DNA of 64,000 bases, taken from positions 83,073-147,072 of the forward strand of contig JAEXHI010000012.1 in the NCBI GenBank assembly GCA_023450085.1, in the 5' to 3' direction. Position numbers and translations under genes: made by a program. Shown piece after piece: positions 51,926-60,132 of this stretch (its first letter is position 1; every line of letters starts with the position of its first letter). Source of the DNA: Bacteroidota bacterium (GTDB lineage: Bacteria; Bacteroidota; Bacteroidia; Sphingobacteriales; Sphingobacteriaceae). The notes under the pieces are model-generated. The model had not been told where the DNA came from, ran no database searches, and saw nothing but the letters and a program-made list of their open reading frames with translations.

Positions 51926-51940
51926 TAGGCAATTTGCCTA
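51926..51940. promoter_or_regulatory. Perfect 15-base dyad between phoH and the DUF62 gene
   Basis: TAGGCA-ATT-TGCCTA, perfectly symmetric, in the 103-base divergent region. Dyads of this size often bind dimeric repressors or mark two-way promoters. No known regulator matches. It may also form a small RNA hairpin. Confidence 0.5.
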
Positions 51941-51973
51941 TACGCAAGAATAAGCATAAATATTTAATTTTTA

Positions 51974-52753
51974 ATGGCTATAATCACATTAACGACAGAT
52001 TTGGGTTCGAAGGATTTTTATCAGGCTGCACTAAAAGGCAGTATCCTGAATATCCTCCCAAGTGTTAATATTATAGACATTACCCACGAAGTACCTGCTT
52101 TCAACATTTCGTATGCGGCTTTTGTGCTAAAAAACGCCTACATCTATTTTCCAAAAGATACGGTGCACCTTATTGGTATCGATTCGGTATTTAACGAAAA
52201 CACCAAATACATCGCATTACGCTATAAGGACCATTATTTTGTAGGTGCCGACAATGGAATTTTTTCGTTGCTTTTTGAAGAAAGCCCTGACGAACTGGTA
52301 GAACTAAATATTATGCAGGATTTAAAATTCTTGCATTTCCCATTGGTCGATATTTTAGTGAAAGCCGCCGTGCATTTGGCTAAAGGTGGTAAGCTAAAAG
52401 AAATTGGTATTCCTGCTGACGACATTGAACAAAGAATGCTATTACATCCTGTAATTGAACGTGATATTATCAGGGGCAGTGTGATTTTTATCGATAGGTT
52501 TAGCAACGTCATCACCAACATCACCAAAGACCTGTTTACCAAAGTACAGCGCAACCGAGACTTCACTCTTTATTTTAGGAAAAGCGAAACCATTACCCAA
52601 CTAAGCTGGCACTACAATGAGGTTCCGGAAGGTGAAAAACTCTGCCTATTTGGCATTAGTAACCATTTGGAAATCGCCATTAATAAAGGTAAAGCTAGCG
52701 GCTTGTTAGGTCTGCACCTTAATGATATTGTGAGGGTAGAGTTCCATCCATAA
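51974..52753 (+). CDS. SAM hydrolase/halogenase-like protein (DUF62)
   Basis: 259 residues. ITLTTDLGSKDFYQAALKGSI at the N-terminus, NIIDITHEVPAFNISYAAFVL, PKDTVHLIGIDSVF, and GADNGIFSLLF are DUF62 family signatures. Most members hydrolyse S-adenosylmethionine to adenosine and methionine, whereas a few are chlorinases or fluorinases. No halogenase-specific feature stands out, so hydrolysis is the default. Downstream lies a small monooxygenase-fold gene, 11 bases away. Confidence 0.9.
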   Translation: MAIITLTTDLGSKDFYQAALKGSILNILPSVNIIDITHEVPAFNISYAAFVLKNAYIYFPKDTVHLIGIDSVFNENTKYIALRYKDHYFVGADNGIFSLLFEESPDELVELNIMQDLKFLHFPLVDILVKAAVHLAKGGKLKEIGIPADDIEQRMLLHPVIERDIIRGSVIFIDRFSNVITNITKDLFTKVQRNRDFTLYFRKSETITQLSWHYNEVPEGEKLCLFGISNHLEIAINKGKASGLLGLHLNDIVRVEFHP

Positions 52754-52764
52754 ACCATCTTTTT

Positions 52765-53052
52765 ATGATTACCAGACTTGTTAAATTGGAGTTTTCAGAA
52801 TCGTTCACTGAAGACTTTAAACAGCTATTTACGCAAGTAAACATTAAAATTTCAAGCTTTGAAGGCTGTATAAGTGTTAGTCTATTACAACACGAAACGG
52901 ACAAGAACGTATTTTTCACTATCAGCAAATGGAAAAATGCGGATGCGCTAGAAAACTATAGGCAATCTGATTTGTTCAAACATACATGGGCACAAGTGAA
53001 ACCTCACTTTATAAAAAAAGCTGAGGCATGGAGTTTGTTAGATACTATTTAA
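52765..53052 (+). CDS. Antibiotic biosynthesis monooxygenase-fold protein
   Basis: 95 residues, ferredoxin-like (ABM) fold: MITRLVKLEFSESFTEDFKQ, FEGCISVSLLQHETDKNVFF, WKNADALENYRQSDLFKHTW. ABM proteins range from quinol or heme-degrading monooxygenases to dimeric stress proteins. Chemistry cannot be assigned. It lies in a run with the DUF62 gene (11 bases upstream) and a coiled-coil membrane protein (10 bases downstream), so an operon is likely. Confidence 0.85.
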   Translation: MITRLVKLEFSESFTEDFKQLFTQVNIKISSFEGCISVSLLQHETDKNVFFTISKWKNADALENYRQSDLFKHTWAQVKPHFIKKAEAWSLLDTI

Positions 53053-53062
53053 AGTTTTAACT

Positions 53063-53608
53063 ATGATGAGAAAAGCCATTCTTTTTACGCTCTTATTAGG
53101 AAGTTTGATGAGCGTAACTTTTGCGCAAGATAGTTCTGCTTATGAACTACAACGAAATAAAATTAATGCCATGTTAGCCGAAAGAAGTGCTCGCTTTGGA
53201 CAATATGATGAAAGTTTAAATGCTCGTACAGGTATTTTTGGCTTCCAGACAAAAAGGGACATTAAAAACTCCAATGAGATTTTGAGACAAATTACCCTCA
53301 ATGACAATAACATCTTCACTGAATTGAAAGTGTTGTTAGATTACAAAGACCTACAGTTTCAACAGGTAAAATCTAATGTAGATAACAGTCAATTGCGTAT
53401 TGATAGCTATAAAAAAACCATTAGGGACTTACAGGTAAAAAATGATGAATTGCTGGAGTACAATCAGAAAATCAGCAGAAGCACCAATTACCTACAACTT
53501 TCGCTAGCTCTTTTTGTTGTCATATCAGCAGTATTATTCTTTATTCTTTATAGGAAGAACAAACTAATGAAATCAAAGGAGCCGCAGAGCGGCATCAAAG
53601 TTTTATAA
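53063..53608 (+). CDS. Exported coiled-coil protein with C-terminal membrane anchor
   Basis: 181 residues. Signal peptide MRKAILFTLLLGSLMSVTFAQ (after a preceding Met), a long helical region (about 25-140) with heptads such as VKSNVDNSQLRIDSYKKTIR, a transmembrane helix (about 146-167) and a basic tail KNKLMKSKEPQ. Topology would be periplasmic with a cytoplasmic tail. Family not recognised. The pattern is common to Bacteroidota proteins of unknown role encoded near a small 48-residue protein (next gene). Confidence 0.7.
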   Translation: MMRKAILFTLLLGSLMSVTFAQDSSAYELQRNKINAMLAERSARFGQYDESLNARTGIFGFQTKRDIKNSNEILRQITLNDNNIFTELKVLLDYKDLQFQQVKSNVDNSQLRIDSYKKTIRDLQVKNDELLEYNQKISRSTNYLQLSLALFVVISAVLFFILYRKNKLMKSKEPQSGIKVL

Positions 53609-53609
53609 C

Positions 53610-53756
53610 ATGAAAAAAGCATTTTTTAAGGCATTGGTGAAATTGAATAAGCTAATGCTCCCATCTTATTATCAAAAAGATCCGATGAGATTGAGCACTT
53701 TCCAAAAGGCAGTGTTAGGTTTTAGATATTGGGCGCTCACTAACTCAATGGAGTAA
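53610..53756 (+). CDS. Short conserved-looking basic protein (48 aa)
   Basis: ATG 53610, 1 base after the previous stop codon. The 48 residues start MKKAFFKALVKLNKLMLPSY, with a basic amphipathic helix, then YQKDPMRLSTFQKAVLGFRY and end NSME. I recall similar 45-50 residue proteins in many Bacteroidota that are sometimes labelled SsrA-binding protein, but this is too short for SmpB and I would not use that name. Close spacing and the balanced composition favour a real gene. Confidence 0.65.
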   Translation: MKKAFFKALVKLNKLMLPSYYQKDPMRLSTFQKAVLGFRYWALTNSME

Positions 53757-53928
53757 CCACTTTCGTCGTTTCAACCGTAGCGCAGTTCCGAATTTTCGGA
53801 AGAGAAATCTTTGAAAATGCATTATAAACCACGCCTATAAATTCCTCCAAAGATTCTTCGTAGCTACTTCGCGGTATCCACAAGGTCGAAATGACGTGTT
53901 ATGGATCCAATTACAAATTTACCAATTG

Positions 53929-54014
53929 CGTCATTGCGAGCTTTGCGAAGCAATCTTAAAGCAGAATTGTACTTTCTAACATTACTGGAGATTGCATCGT
54001 ACCTCGCAATGACG
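53929..54014. repeat. REP-like inverted repeat CGTCATTGCGAG, copy 1
   Basis: CGTCATTGCGAGCTTTGCG at the left and TACCTCGCAATGACG at the right form inverted ends around GAAGCAATCTTAAAGC. Very similar units lie at 54394-54476 and 59850-59927. Confidence 0.85.
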
Positions 54015-54393
54015 AGAAAGCACCATTGCTACCTCCCGCCAGTTTGATCAATGGAGACAGTGAAGCAGCTAAAAGCCCTCTCTGTTAAATTCAAGACAAC
54101 GTGTTATGAATGGTAAAATCTTTGAATTTATGTCACCCTTTCAGGGTTCTTTGTCTATTTATCTTGTTATAAGATTATAATAATTTCACCACTTCGTGGT
54201 TATAGGGCATAGAATCCTCAATAATATTTAAGTCCGAAGGACTGATATTATTCTAGCTAAACGAATTCAATTCATAACCACGTAGTGGTGACATAACATT
54301 GAGTCTTTTATTAAATATTTACATTCAAAGATTTCTCTTCCGTTACAGTCGAAATGACGGGTTACGGATGCAACGACACAAATTTACCAATTG

Positions 54394-54476
54394 CGTCATT
54401 GCGAGCTTTGCTACGCAATCTTAAAGCGTAATTAAACAATATTGTTTATGAGATTGCTTCGTACCTCGCAATGACG
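54394..54476. repeat. REP-like inverted repeat CGTCATTGCGAG, copy 2
   Basis: CGTCATTGCGAGCTTTG on the left, CGTACCTCGCAATGACG on the right, with TAATTAAACAATATTGTTTA as the AT-rich centre, itself partly palindromic. Confidence 0.85.
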
Positions 54477-54506
54477 TGCTATCAAAAACAATGAGAACAT
54501 AAACGC

Positions 54507-54537
54507 AAAAAGCCCAAGATTAAAACCTTGGGCTTTT
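54507..54537 (-). terminator. Terminator after serA
   Basis: On the minus strand AAAAGCCCAAGG and CTTGGGCTTTTT around an AT loop, 20 bases after the serA stop at 54557. Confidence 0.88.
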
Positions 54538-54556
54538 ATATGAAGTTTATCGGAAA

Positions 54557-55507
54557 TTAACCTTTAAAATGATCGATGATCAAATTAGCCAACTCCGTAC
54601 CGATACGCTCTTGTGCTTCATTAGTTGAAGCTCCAATATGAGGAGTTAACGAAATTTTAGGGTGTGATAAAATCTCTGTAGAAGGTGTTGGTTCATTATC
54701 GAATACATCTAAACCTGCAAAAGAAACTTTACCTGAATTTAAAGCTTCAATTAAAGCTGCTTCGTCTATAGTTCCACCACGTGAACAGTTCACTACCCCT
54801 ACTCCGTTTTTCATCGCTGCAAATTCAGCAGCACCCAAAATCGGTTTATCAGCAAATGGGGTGTGTAAAGAGATAAAATCGCTATTAGCAATCACCTCTT
54901 CCAAACTTACCGTAGTTACTGGGATATCCACTTTAATTCCTAACGTTAGGTTTAAACTAATGTTACCACTGAATGGGAACAAATCATAAGCCAACACATT
55001 CATGCCTAAGCCTAAAGCTACAGCAGCAGTTTCTCTTCCGATTCTGCCAAAACCAATAATACCAATGGTTTTACCCCTTAATTCAACACCTTTAGCATAA
55101 GCTTTTTTCAAATCGTTGAATTTAGTATTTCCTTCCACAGGCATTTTACGGTTAGCATCTTGCAAGAAACGTACACCAGTAAATAAGTGAGAGAACACCA
55201 ACTCCGCTACCGATAATGATGAAGCAGCAGGTGTATTCACTACTGTAATTCCTTTTGACCTTGCATATTCTACGTCGATATTATCCATACCAACACCACC
55301 TCTACCTATTAATTTAAGGTTAGGACAAGCATCAATCAGTTCTTTTCTAACTTTAGTAGCACTTCTAACGGTTAAACCATCGTAATTTTGCAATGCTGCT
55401 ACTAATTGGTCTTGGGGCACTGTTTGTGTATCTACAGTAAACCCAGCATCTTCTAATAATTTTTTTCCTATTGGATCTATGCCATCATTGGCAAGTATTC
55501 TAGCCAT
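54557..55507 (-). CDS. serA: D-3-phosphoglycerate dehydrogenase (short form)
   Basis: 316 residues: substrate-binding start ANDGIDPIGKKLLEDAGF, a Rossmann motif GIIGFGRIGRETAAVAL (about 148-164), a catalytic Arg/Glu/His set (NCSRGGTIDEAAL, then SLTPHIGAST). No C-terminal ACT domain, so serine feedback must be absent or different from E. coli SerA. It oxidises 3-phosphoglycerate for serine synthesis. It follows serC by 3 bases and is part of one serC-serA transcript. Confidence 0.94.
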   Translation of the reverse strand: MARILANDGIDPIGKKLLEDAGFTVDTQTVPQDQLVAALQNYDGLTVRSATKVRKELIDACPNLKLIGRGGVGMDNIDVEYARSKGITVVNTPAASSLSVAELVFSHLFTGVRFLQDANRKMPVEGNTKFNDLKKAYAKGVELRGKTIGIIGFGRIGRETAAVALGLGMNVLAYDLFPFSGNISLNLTLGIKVDIPVTTVSLEEVIANSDFISLHTPFADKPILGAAEFAAMKNGVGVVNCSRGGTIDEAALIEALNSGKVSFAGLDVFDNEPTPSTEILSHPKISLTPHIGASTNEAQERIGTELANLIIDHFKG

Positions 55508-55510
55508 TTC

Positions 55511-56578
55511 TTATTTTTTGTATTTTTCTTCGAAACTTTGCATTAAATCAATTAGCGCATGCACGCTGGTAATTGGAAGCGCATTGTACATAGATGCTCT
55601 GAAACCACCTACACTTCTGTGTCCTTTTAGACCTTCAAAACCATTTTCATCAGCATATTTGGCGAAAGGTTTTTCTAATTCAGGATCTTCCATTACAAAA
55701 CAAATGTTCATACGTGAACGATCTTCAACCGCACAAGTTCCTTTGAATAAAGGATTTCTATCGATCTCCGTATATAAAGCTTTTGCTTTTGCGATATTTT
55801 CTTTCTCAATCTCAGCAATACCACCTTTTGATTTCAACCAACGTAGGTTTAACATTGCTGTATAGATAGAAAATACTGGAGGTGTATTGTACATTGATCC
55901 ACCGTCAATATGCGATTTATAGTCTAGCATAGAGGGAATAGCTCTATCGGCTTTGCCTAAAATTTCATCTTTTACAATGACTACGGTTAAACCAGCAGGG
56001 CCGATATTTTTTTGTGCTCCAGCATAGATCAAGTCATATTTAGATACATCAATCACACGGCTCATGATATCCGATGACATATCGCAAACAACAGGCACTT
56101 TACTTGCTGGTAAATCAAACAGTTCAGTACCATAAATGGTATTGTTAGAAGTATAGTGGAAATAAGCACTATCTGCCGGAATTTCGAAATCTTTAGGGAT
56201 AAAGGTATAATTGGAGTCTTTTGAGGATGCTACAACATTTGCCTTACCAAAATATTTAACTTCTTTGATTGCTTTACTTGCCCAAACCCCCGAATCTAAA
56301 TAAGCGGCGCTTTTGCCCTCAGGCAATAAGTTCATGGGCACCATTGAAAATTGTAGGCTTGCTCCTCCTTGCAACAACAGTACGGAATATCCCGAAGGTA
56401 CATTTAAAAGCTCCTTTACCAATCTTACAGTCTCCTCAACCACAGCCTCAAATTCAGGTGAGCGATGGGAGATTTCTAGAATTGATAAACCGTCTTTAAA
56501 ATCAAGTACTGCGCTAGAAGCTTGCTTAAAAACTTCCTGCGGTAAAATACAAGGACCAGCTCCAAAATTATGTCTCAT
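55511..56578 (-). CDS. serC: Phosphoserine aminotransferase
   Basis: 355 residues. MRHNFGAGPCILPQEVFKQA at the start, the PLP lysine in LIYAGAQKNIGPAGLTVVIV (about K190), HIDGGSMYNTPPVFSIYT and GHRSVGGFRASMYNA are class V aminotransferase/SerC features. It converts 3-phosphohydroxypyruvate to phosphoserine. It is the first gene of the serC-serA operon. A TATTTTTG box (56680-56687 on the minus strand) about 100 bases upstream may be its -7 element, and direct repeats lie just beyond. Confidence 0.95.
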   Translation of the reverse strand: MRHNFGAGPCILPQEVFKQASSAVLDFKDGLSILEISHRSPEFEAVVEETVRLVKELLNVPSGYSVLLLQGGASLQFSMVPMNLLPEGKSAAYLDSGVWASKAIKEVKYFGKANVVASSKDSNYTFIPKDFEIPADSAYFHYTSNNTIYGTELFDLPASKVPVVCDMSSDIMSRVIDVSKYDLIYAGAQKNIGPAGLTVVIVKDEILGKADRAIPSMLDYKSHIDGGSMYNTPPVFSIYTAMLNLRWLKSKGGIAEIEKENIAKAKALYTEIDRNPLFKGTCAVEDRSRMNICFVMEDPELEKPFAKYADENGFEGLKGHRSVGGFRASMYNALPITSVHALIDLMQSFEEKYKK

Positions 56579-56679
56579 TTTTTCTGTTTTTTATTGCTCG
56601 TAAAATTAACATTTTGACACTAATTATTTAGGTTTTTTATCAACCAAATAATCAACATGACAAACGTTTGAGAAAAAGA

Positions 56680-56687
56680 CAAAAATA
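56680..56687 (-). promoter_or_regulatory. Candidate -7 box of serC-serA
   Basis: TATTTTTG on the minus strand matches TAnnTTTG. No TTG stands 19-21 bases upstream, but two AGGTTAATAT repeats do (56696-56705 and 56717-56726), which could bind an activator. That would fit a promoter lacking a -33 box. Confidence 0.45.
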
Positions 56688-56695
56688 TTGCCAGT

Positions 56696-56726
56696 ATATT
56701 AACCTAAAGTGATAGCATATTAACCT
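56696..56726 (-). promoter_or_regulatory. Direct repeats AGGTTAATAT upstream of serC
   Basis: AGGTTAATAT occurs twice with 21 bases from start to start, two helical turns, directly ahead of the candidate -7 box. Spacing is that of a protein binding on one face of DNA. No known binding site is recognised, and the stretch touches the stop region of the TonB receptor gene (56730). Confidence 0.4.
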
Positions 56727-56729
56727 CAG

Positions 56730-59165
56730 TTAGTTGCCTTTTATCTTAAAGATCAACTTAAAGTTTAATTGCCTGCCCGTTAAATAATTAGGAATGGCAT
56801 AATTGACATTGTTCACGTCTTTTAGCCATAAGTAAGATACCGTATTATTGATATTCAGCAAGTTGAATACCTCTACATAAGCAATTACCGAATTAAAATA
56901 TTTGCTCAAAAATTGAGGTTTTCTTTTAGCACTGGCATCCAAAAAATCATTAGAGAAGCCAATATCTACCCTACGATAGGCTGGAATACTGAAATCATCA
57001 GTATAAGTTTTAATTTGAGGAGCACCAATAGGCAACCTAGAGCCATAAAGTAAATTAAGATGCACTTTATAGGTAGGACTTTTAAATAATCTATCTTGAA
57101 AAAACATCGAGAAATTCACTTTCTGGTCGGTTGGTCTTTTCAAATAGCCAGGGTAAATGGTTTGATTTTGGCCATTGGCATCCTTGGCCACATAACTATC
57201 GTTAATTACATCTTGATTGGCACTCAATAGTGAAACCCTAAAAAATGACATCAAGTCTTTTACCAGCTCACCACCTATTGAAAAATCAGCTCCATAAGTA
57301 TGGCCTTTGGCAGTACTTGTAGCCAAATATTTGATCCTTACATTATCAATGGTATAAGGAATCATCCTATCTGAATACTTGTAATAAACCTCTGAAGTAA
57401 ACTTCAAACGTGTGCCCAATCCATTAAAGGCGAAATCGTAACCTGCGGATACATTATAGGAGCGTTGTGCTTTTTGGTCGAGATTTAACGAACCATCCAA
57501 CCCCCTAATACTTCTATAACTTGGCGCCTGACGGTAAATACCTGCTGTAAACCTCCAAAGTTTTTGTTCATCTGGACGATACAACATCAACAACCTAGGA
57601 CTCAACAACAATTCACTACTTAAATCATTATAGCTTGCCCTCAAACCAAACTGCACATCTGTTTTTGCAGAAACAGCATAACTATCTTGCAGATACCCAG
57701 AAATGGTGTTGATTTTTAAATGGTTGTTGGTGAAAATAGCATCTTCAAAAGTAAATGAATTAGTGTTGGCAGGAAGAATGTAACCAGCTGAATCCAAGTA
57801 ACTATATTCATTAATCCTATCTGAGTATTTTGCTTGTTCAAATCGCGCCCCATAGGTAAAATCATGCTTGCCAACGCTCTGCTCTACCTTAAGTTCGGTA
57901 CTTGCCGTACTAGAATTTAGGCTATTTCTGGCGTAGCTATATTGATTACCCAAACCTCTATTTTTACGAATTGGGCCAAAGCCACCTCCAGCATAGTCAT
58001 TATCCACCTCTTCAAAAACGTAATTGCCATCAATATCAAAACGTTCTCTTTCTTTAATCTCAAAATAACTATTGATCCATTTGATAGACATATCCTTATG
58101 AGGATTGAACAAAGCAGTTACTGCACCTCCGTAAGTATAATAATCATCAATTTCCTGACCTTCATAATCCACCTTTAAATGCATTGGCGTAGTAATGGTG
58201 CCAAATTGTGTTTCTCTACTTTGCGGAACAAGCCTGAAGCTTCCAGAATTAAAATTCAACAGGGTGTTAATGCTAAACTTCTGACTAAAATTATATTGAT
58301 AAAGGGCCTGAAAATCATTAAAATTAGGACGATAGCTACCTTTTTGATCTTGCGTACCTAATACGTTCCGATTATCCTTTCTCCTAAAACCAAACAACAA
58401 ATGACTGTTTTTAAAATTGGTTTTGGTTGTGGCCGAAAATCCCATTAAACCCGCTGTAAGCACATATTCGTTACTGTCCGGCTTATCATACCTTACATCC
58501 AATACCGACGAAAGCTTGTCGTTATATCTGGCATTAAAACCACCTGCCGAAAAACGTGCCCTACTGACAAAATCGGGATTAATAAAGCTCAAGCCTTCTT
58601 GCTGCCCATTTCTGATCAAAATAGGTCTGTTAATTTCGATATCATTTACATAAATCAGGTTTTCATCGAAGTTACCGCCACGTACACTATACTGCGAGCT
58701 CAATTCGTTGTTGGTAGAAACGCCTGGCAATGTTTTCAAAATAGCTTCGAAGTTCATCGAAACTGTAGGCAAACTTGCCAAATCATTAACATTAATGCTT
58801 TGGGCATTGCTAAGCTGATTCTGTTTCGCGGTAATCTTTACACCTTTAAGCTCTTTTACATCTGGCTTCAAAAAGATATCCTTTTTCACTTCAGTGCCTT
58901 TTTGTTCACTAAAATTAATGGTTTCTGTTCGATAGCCTACCAGTTTAAACCGCAAACTGAAATTAGACAAACGTGATTGGATGGTGTATTTTCCTTGCTC
59001 ATCACTTATTGTACTTCCAGATAAGCCTACCAACGTGATGCTTACTTTGGGCAAAGGTTGATTTTTTTCATCATAAATGATACCGCTTACTTTAATCAAG
59101 GATTGTGCACTGGCACATAGCGATAAAATGACCAAACATAAAAGGAAAAGCGTTTTCTTGGCCAT
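56730..59165 (-). CDS. TonB-dependent receptor with carboxypeptidase-regulatory-like N-terminus
   Basis: 811 residues. Signal peptide MAKKTLFLLCLVILSLCASAQ, then a CarboxypepD_reg-like beta-sandwich (about 24-105: VSGIIYDEKNQPLPKVSITL), a plug domain (about 118-215: LASLPTVSMNFEAILKTLPG), and a 22-strand-type barrel ending in LNFKLIFKIKGN. It imports an unidentified ligand across the outer membrane using TonB energy. No SusD partner, hydrolase or regulator gene lies nearby. It starts 3 bases after the rpe stop codon, so translation may be coupled to a pentose phosphate enzyme. That is unusual. Confidence 0.93.
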   Translation of the reverse strand: MAKKTLFLLCLVILSLCASAQSLIKVSGIIYDEKNQPLPKVSITLVGLSGSTISDEQGKYTIQSRLSNFSLRFKLVGYRTETINFSEQKGTEVKKDIFLKPDVKELKGVKITAKQNQLSNAQSINVNDLASLPTVSMNFEAILKTLPGVSTNNELSSQYSVRGGNFDENLIYVNDIEINRPILIRNGQQEGLSFINPDFVSRARFSAGGFNARYNDKLSSVLDVRYDKPDSNEYVLTAGLMGFSATTKTNFKNSHLLFGFRRKDNRNVLGTQDQKGSYRPNFNDFQALYQYNFSQKFSINTLLNFNSGSFRLVPQSRETQFGTITTPMHLKVDYEGQEIDDYYTYGGAVTALFNPHKDMSIKWINSYFEIKERERFDIDGNYVFEEVDNDYAGGGFGPIRKNRGLGNQYSYARNSLNSSTASTELKVEQSVGKHDFTYGARFEQAKYSDRINEYSYLDSAGYILPANTNSFTFEDAIFTNNHLKINTISGYLQDSYAVSAKTDVQFGLRASYNDLSSELLLSPRLLMLYRPDEQKLWRFTAGIYRQAPSYRSIRGLDGSLNLDQKAQRSYNVSAGYDFAFNGLGTRLKFTSEVYYKYSDRMIPYTIDNVRIKYLATSTAKGHTYGADFSIGGELVKDLMSFFRVSLLSANQDVINDSYVAKDANGQNQTIYPGYLKRPTDQKVNFSMFFQDRLFKSPTYKVHLNLLYGSRLPIGAPQIKTYTDDFSIPAYRRVDIGFSNDFLDASAKRKPQFLSKYFNSVIAYVEVFNLLNINNTVSYLWLKDVNNVNYAIPNYLTGRQLNFKLIFKIKGN

Positions 59166-59168
59166 TAA

Positions 59169-59840
59169 TTAGATGTGCTGAGTAGAGGTTTCTATATTTT
59201 TCAGTTCTGCAATCATCTGTGTAGGATTTGGCGCCGCAAAAACAGCATTCCCCGCTACAAAAACATTGGCCCCAGCTTCAATTAACGAAGCAATATTTTG
59301 GATACCTACTCCCCCATCAACTTCTATATATAAATTAGGATTGGTTTGTTGAGCCATTTGCCTCAACTCCCTAAGTTTATTTAAAGTTTGAGGAATAAAA
59401 GCTTGTCCACCGAAACCTGGATTTACCGACATGACCAAGGCCAAATCAATATCCTGCAAAATATCTTTCAAAAAACTAACGGGTGTATGCGGATTTAACG
59501 CCACTCCCGCTTTACAACCTACCGATTTAATTAGCTGGATAGTGCGATGCAAGTGAGTACAGGCTTCATAATGCACAGTAATCAAATCAGCACCAGCTTT
59601 TGCAAAGTCAGCAATGTACTTATCTGGCTCTACAATCATCAAATGTACATCAAAAGGCTTTTTTGCATACTTTTTTGCAGCTGTAATGACTGGAAAACCA
59701 AATGAAATATTAGGAACAAAAACACCATCCATTACATCTACATGGATCCAGTCTGCCTCACTCTGGTTAAGCATCTCTATGTCACGTTGCAGGTTGGCAA
59801 AATCAGCCGATAAAATGGAAGGGGCAATCAGGTGTTTCAT
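59169..59840 (-). CDS. rpe: Ribulose-phosphate 3-epimerase
   Basis: 223 residues, TIM barrel. IAPSILSADFANLQRDIEML, HVDVMDGVFVPNISFG (metal and substrate Asp/His), HLMIVEPDKYI, LALVMSVNPGFGGQAFIP and EVDGGVG are all family signatures. It interconverts ribulose 5-phosphate and xylulose 5-phosphate. It is probably transcribed with the TonB receptor that begins 3 bases downstream. The 290 bases upstream carry a REP-like repeat and a terminator for pnp. Confidence 0.96.
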   Translation of the reverse strand: MKHLIAPSILSADFANLQRDIEMLNQSEADWIHVDVMDGVFVPNISFGFPVITAAKKYAKKPFDVHLMIVEPDKYIADFAKAGADLITVHYEACTHLHRTIQLIKSVGCKAGVALNPHTPVSFLKDILQDIDLALVMSVNPGFGGQAFIPQTLNKLRELRQMAQQTNPNLYIEVDGGVGIQNIASLIEAGANVFVAGNAVFAAPNPTQMIAELKNIETSTQHI

Positions 59841-59849
59841 TTAGTTTAT

Positions 59850-59927
59850 CATTATTGCGAGGTACGAAGCATTTTTTGTAAAAATTATCGCTTTAAGATT
59901 GCTTCGTCGTACCTCCTTGCCATGACG
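59850..59927. repeat. REP-like inverted repeat, copy 3 (diverged)
   Basis: CATTATTGCGAGGTACGAAGC on the left and GTACCTCCTTGCCATGACG on the right, with GCTTTAAGATTGCTTCG inside. Related to copies at 53929 and 54394. A further CATTCTGAG/CAAAATGAC pair (about 60048-60123) lies beyond the pnp terminator. Confidence 0.7.
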
Positions 59928-60004
59928 ATTTTCAATGTCATTACAAGTGTGAAACAATCAAATGCAAGTTACAAATTCTTTTATAATACCACTTATCCTA
60001 AACA

Positions 60005-60035
60005 AAAAACCCTTCCAGTAAAACTGAAAGGGTTT
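60005..60035 (-). terminator. Terminator after pnp
   Basis: On the minus strand AAACCCTTTCAGT and ACTGGAAGGGTTT around a 5-base loop, followed by TTTTG. It lies about 100 bases after the pnp stop, with a repeat unit in between. Confidence 0.8.
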
Positions 60036-60132
60036 CTATTCATCTTTGTCATTCTGAGTTTTGCGAAGAATCTGTTAAATCAGTGCTAAACACTTTGAGA
60101 TTTTTCACTGTCGTTCAAAATGACAGTTGTTT

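Larger units (their letters stand above)
53757..54506. repeat. Gene-free 750-base interval made of dispersed repeats
   Basis: No coding frame. From left: a TTCGTCGTTTC/GTCGAAATGACG-bounded stretch (about 53763-53896), a REP-like unit (53929-54014), hairpins CCCTTTCAGGG, CCACTTCGTGG, GTCCGAAGGAC and CCACGTAGTGG (about 54128-54290), another GTCGAAATGACG end (54348-54359), and a second REP-like unit (54394-54476). Confidence 0.75.

Noticed and set aside
51974..52753. Fluorinase or chlorinase assignment for the DUF62 protein
   Set aside because: Only general family motifs are visible. Most members hydrolyse SAM, and no halogenase-specific loop was recognised.
53610..53756. SmpB (SsrA-binding protein) assignment for the 48-residue protein
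   Set aside because: SmpB is about 150 residues with an OB fold. This short basic helix cannot be that protein.
53757..54506. Possible CRISPR array because of many short repeats
   Set aside because: Repeats are of several kinds, irregularly spaced and self-palindromic. There are no uniform repeat-spacer units and no cas genes.
56730..59165. Polysaccharide utilisation locus around the TonB receptor
   Set aside because: No SusD-like gene, glycoside hydrolase or sensor regulator is adjacent.
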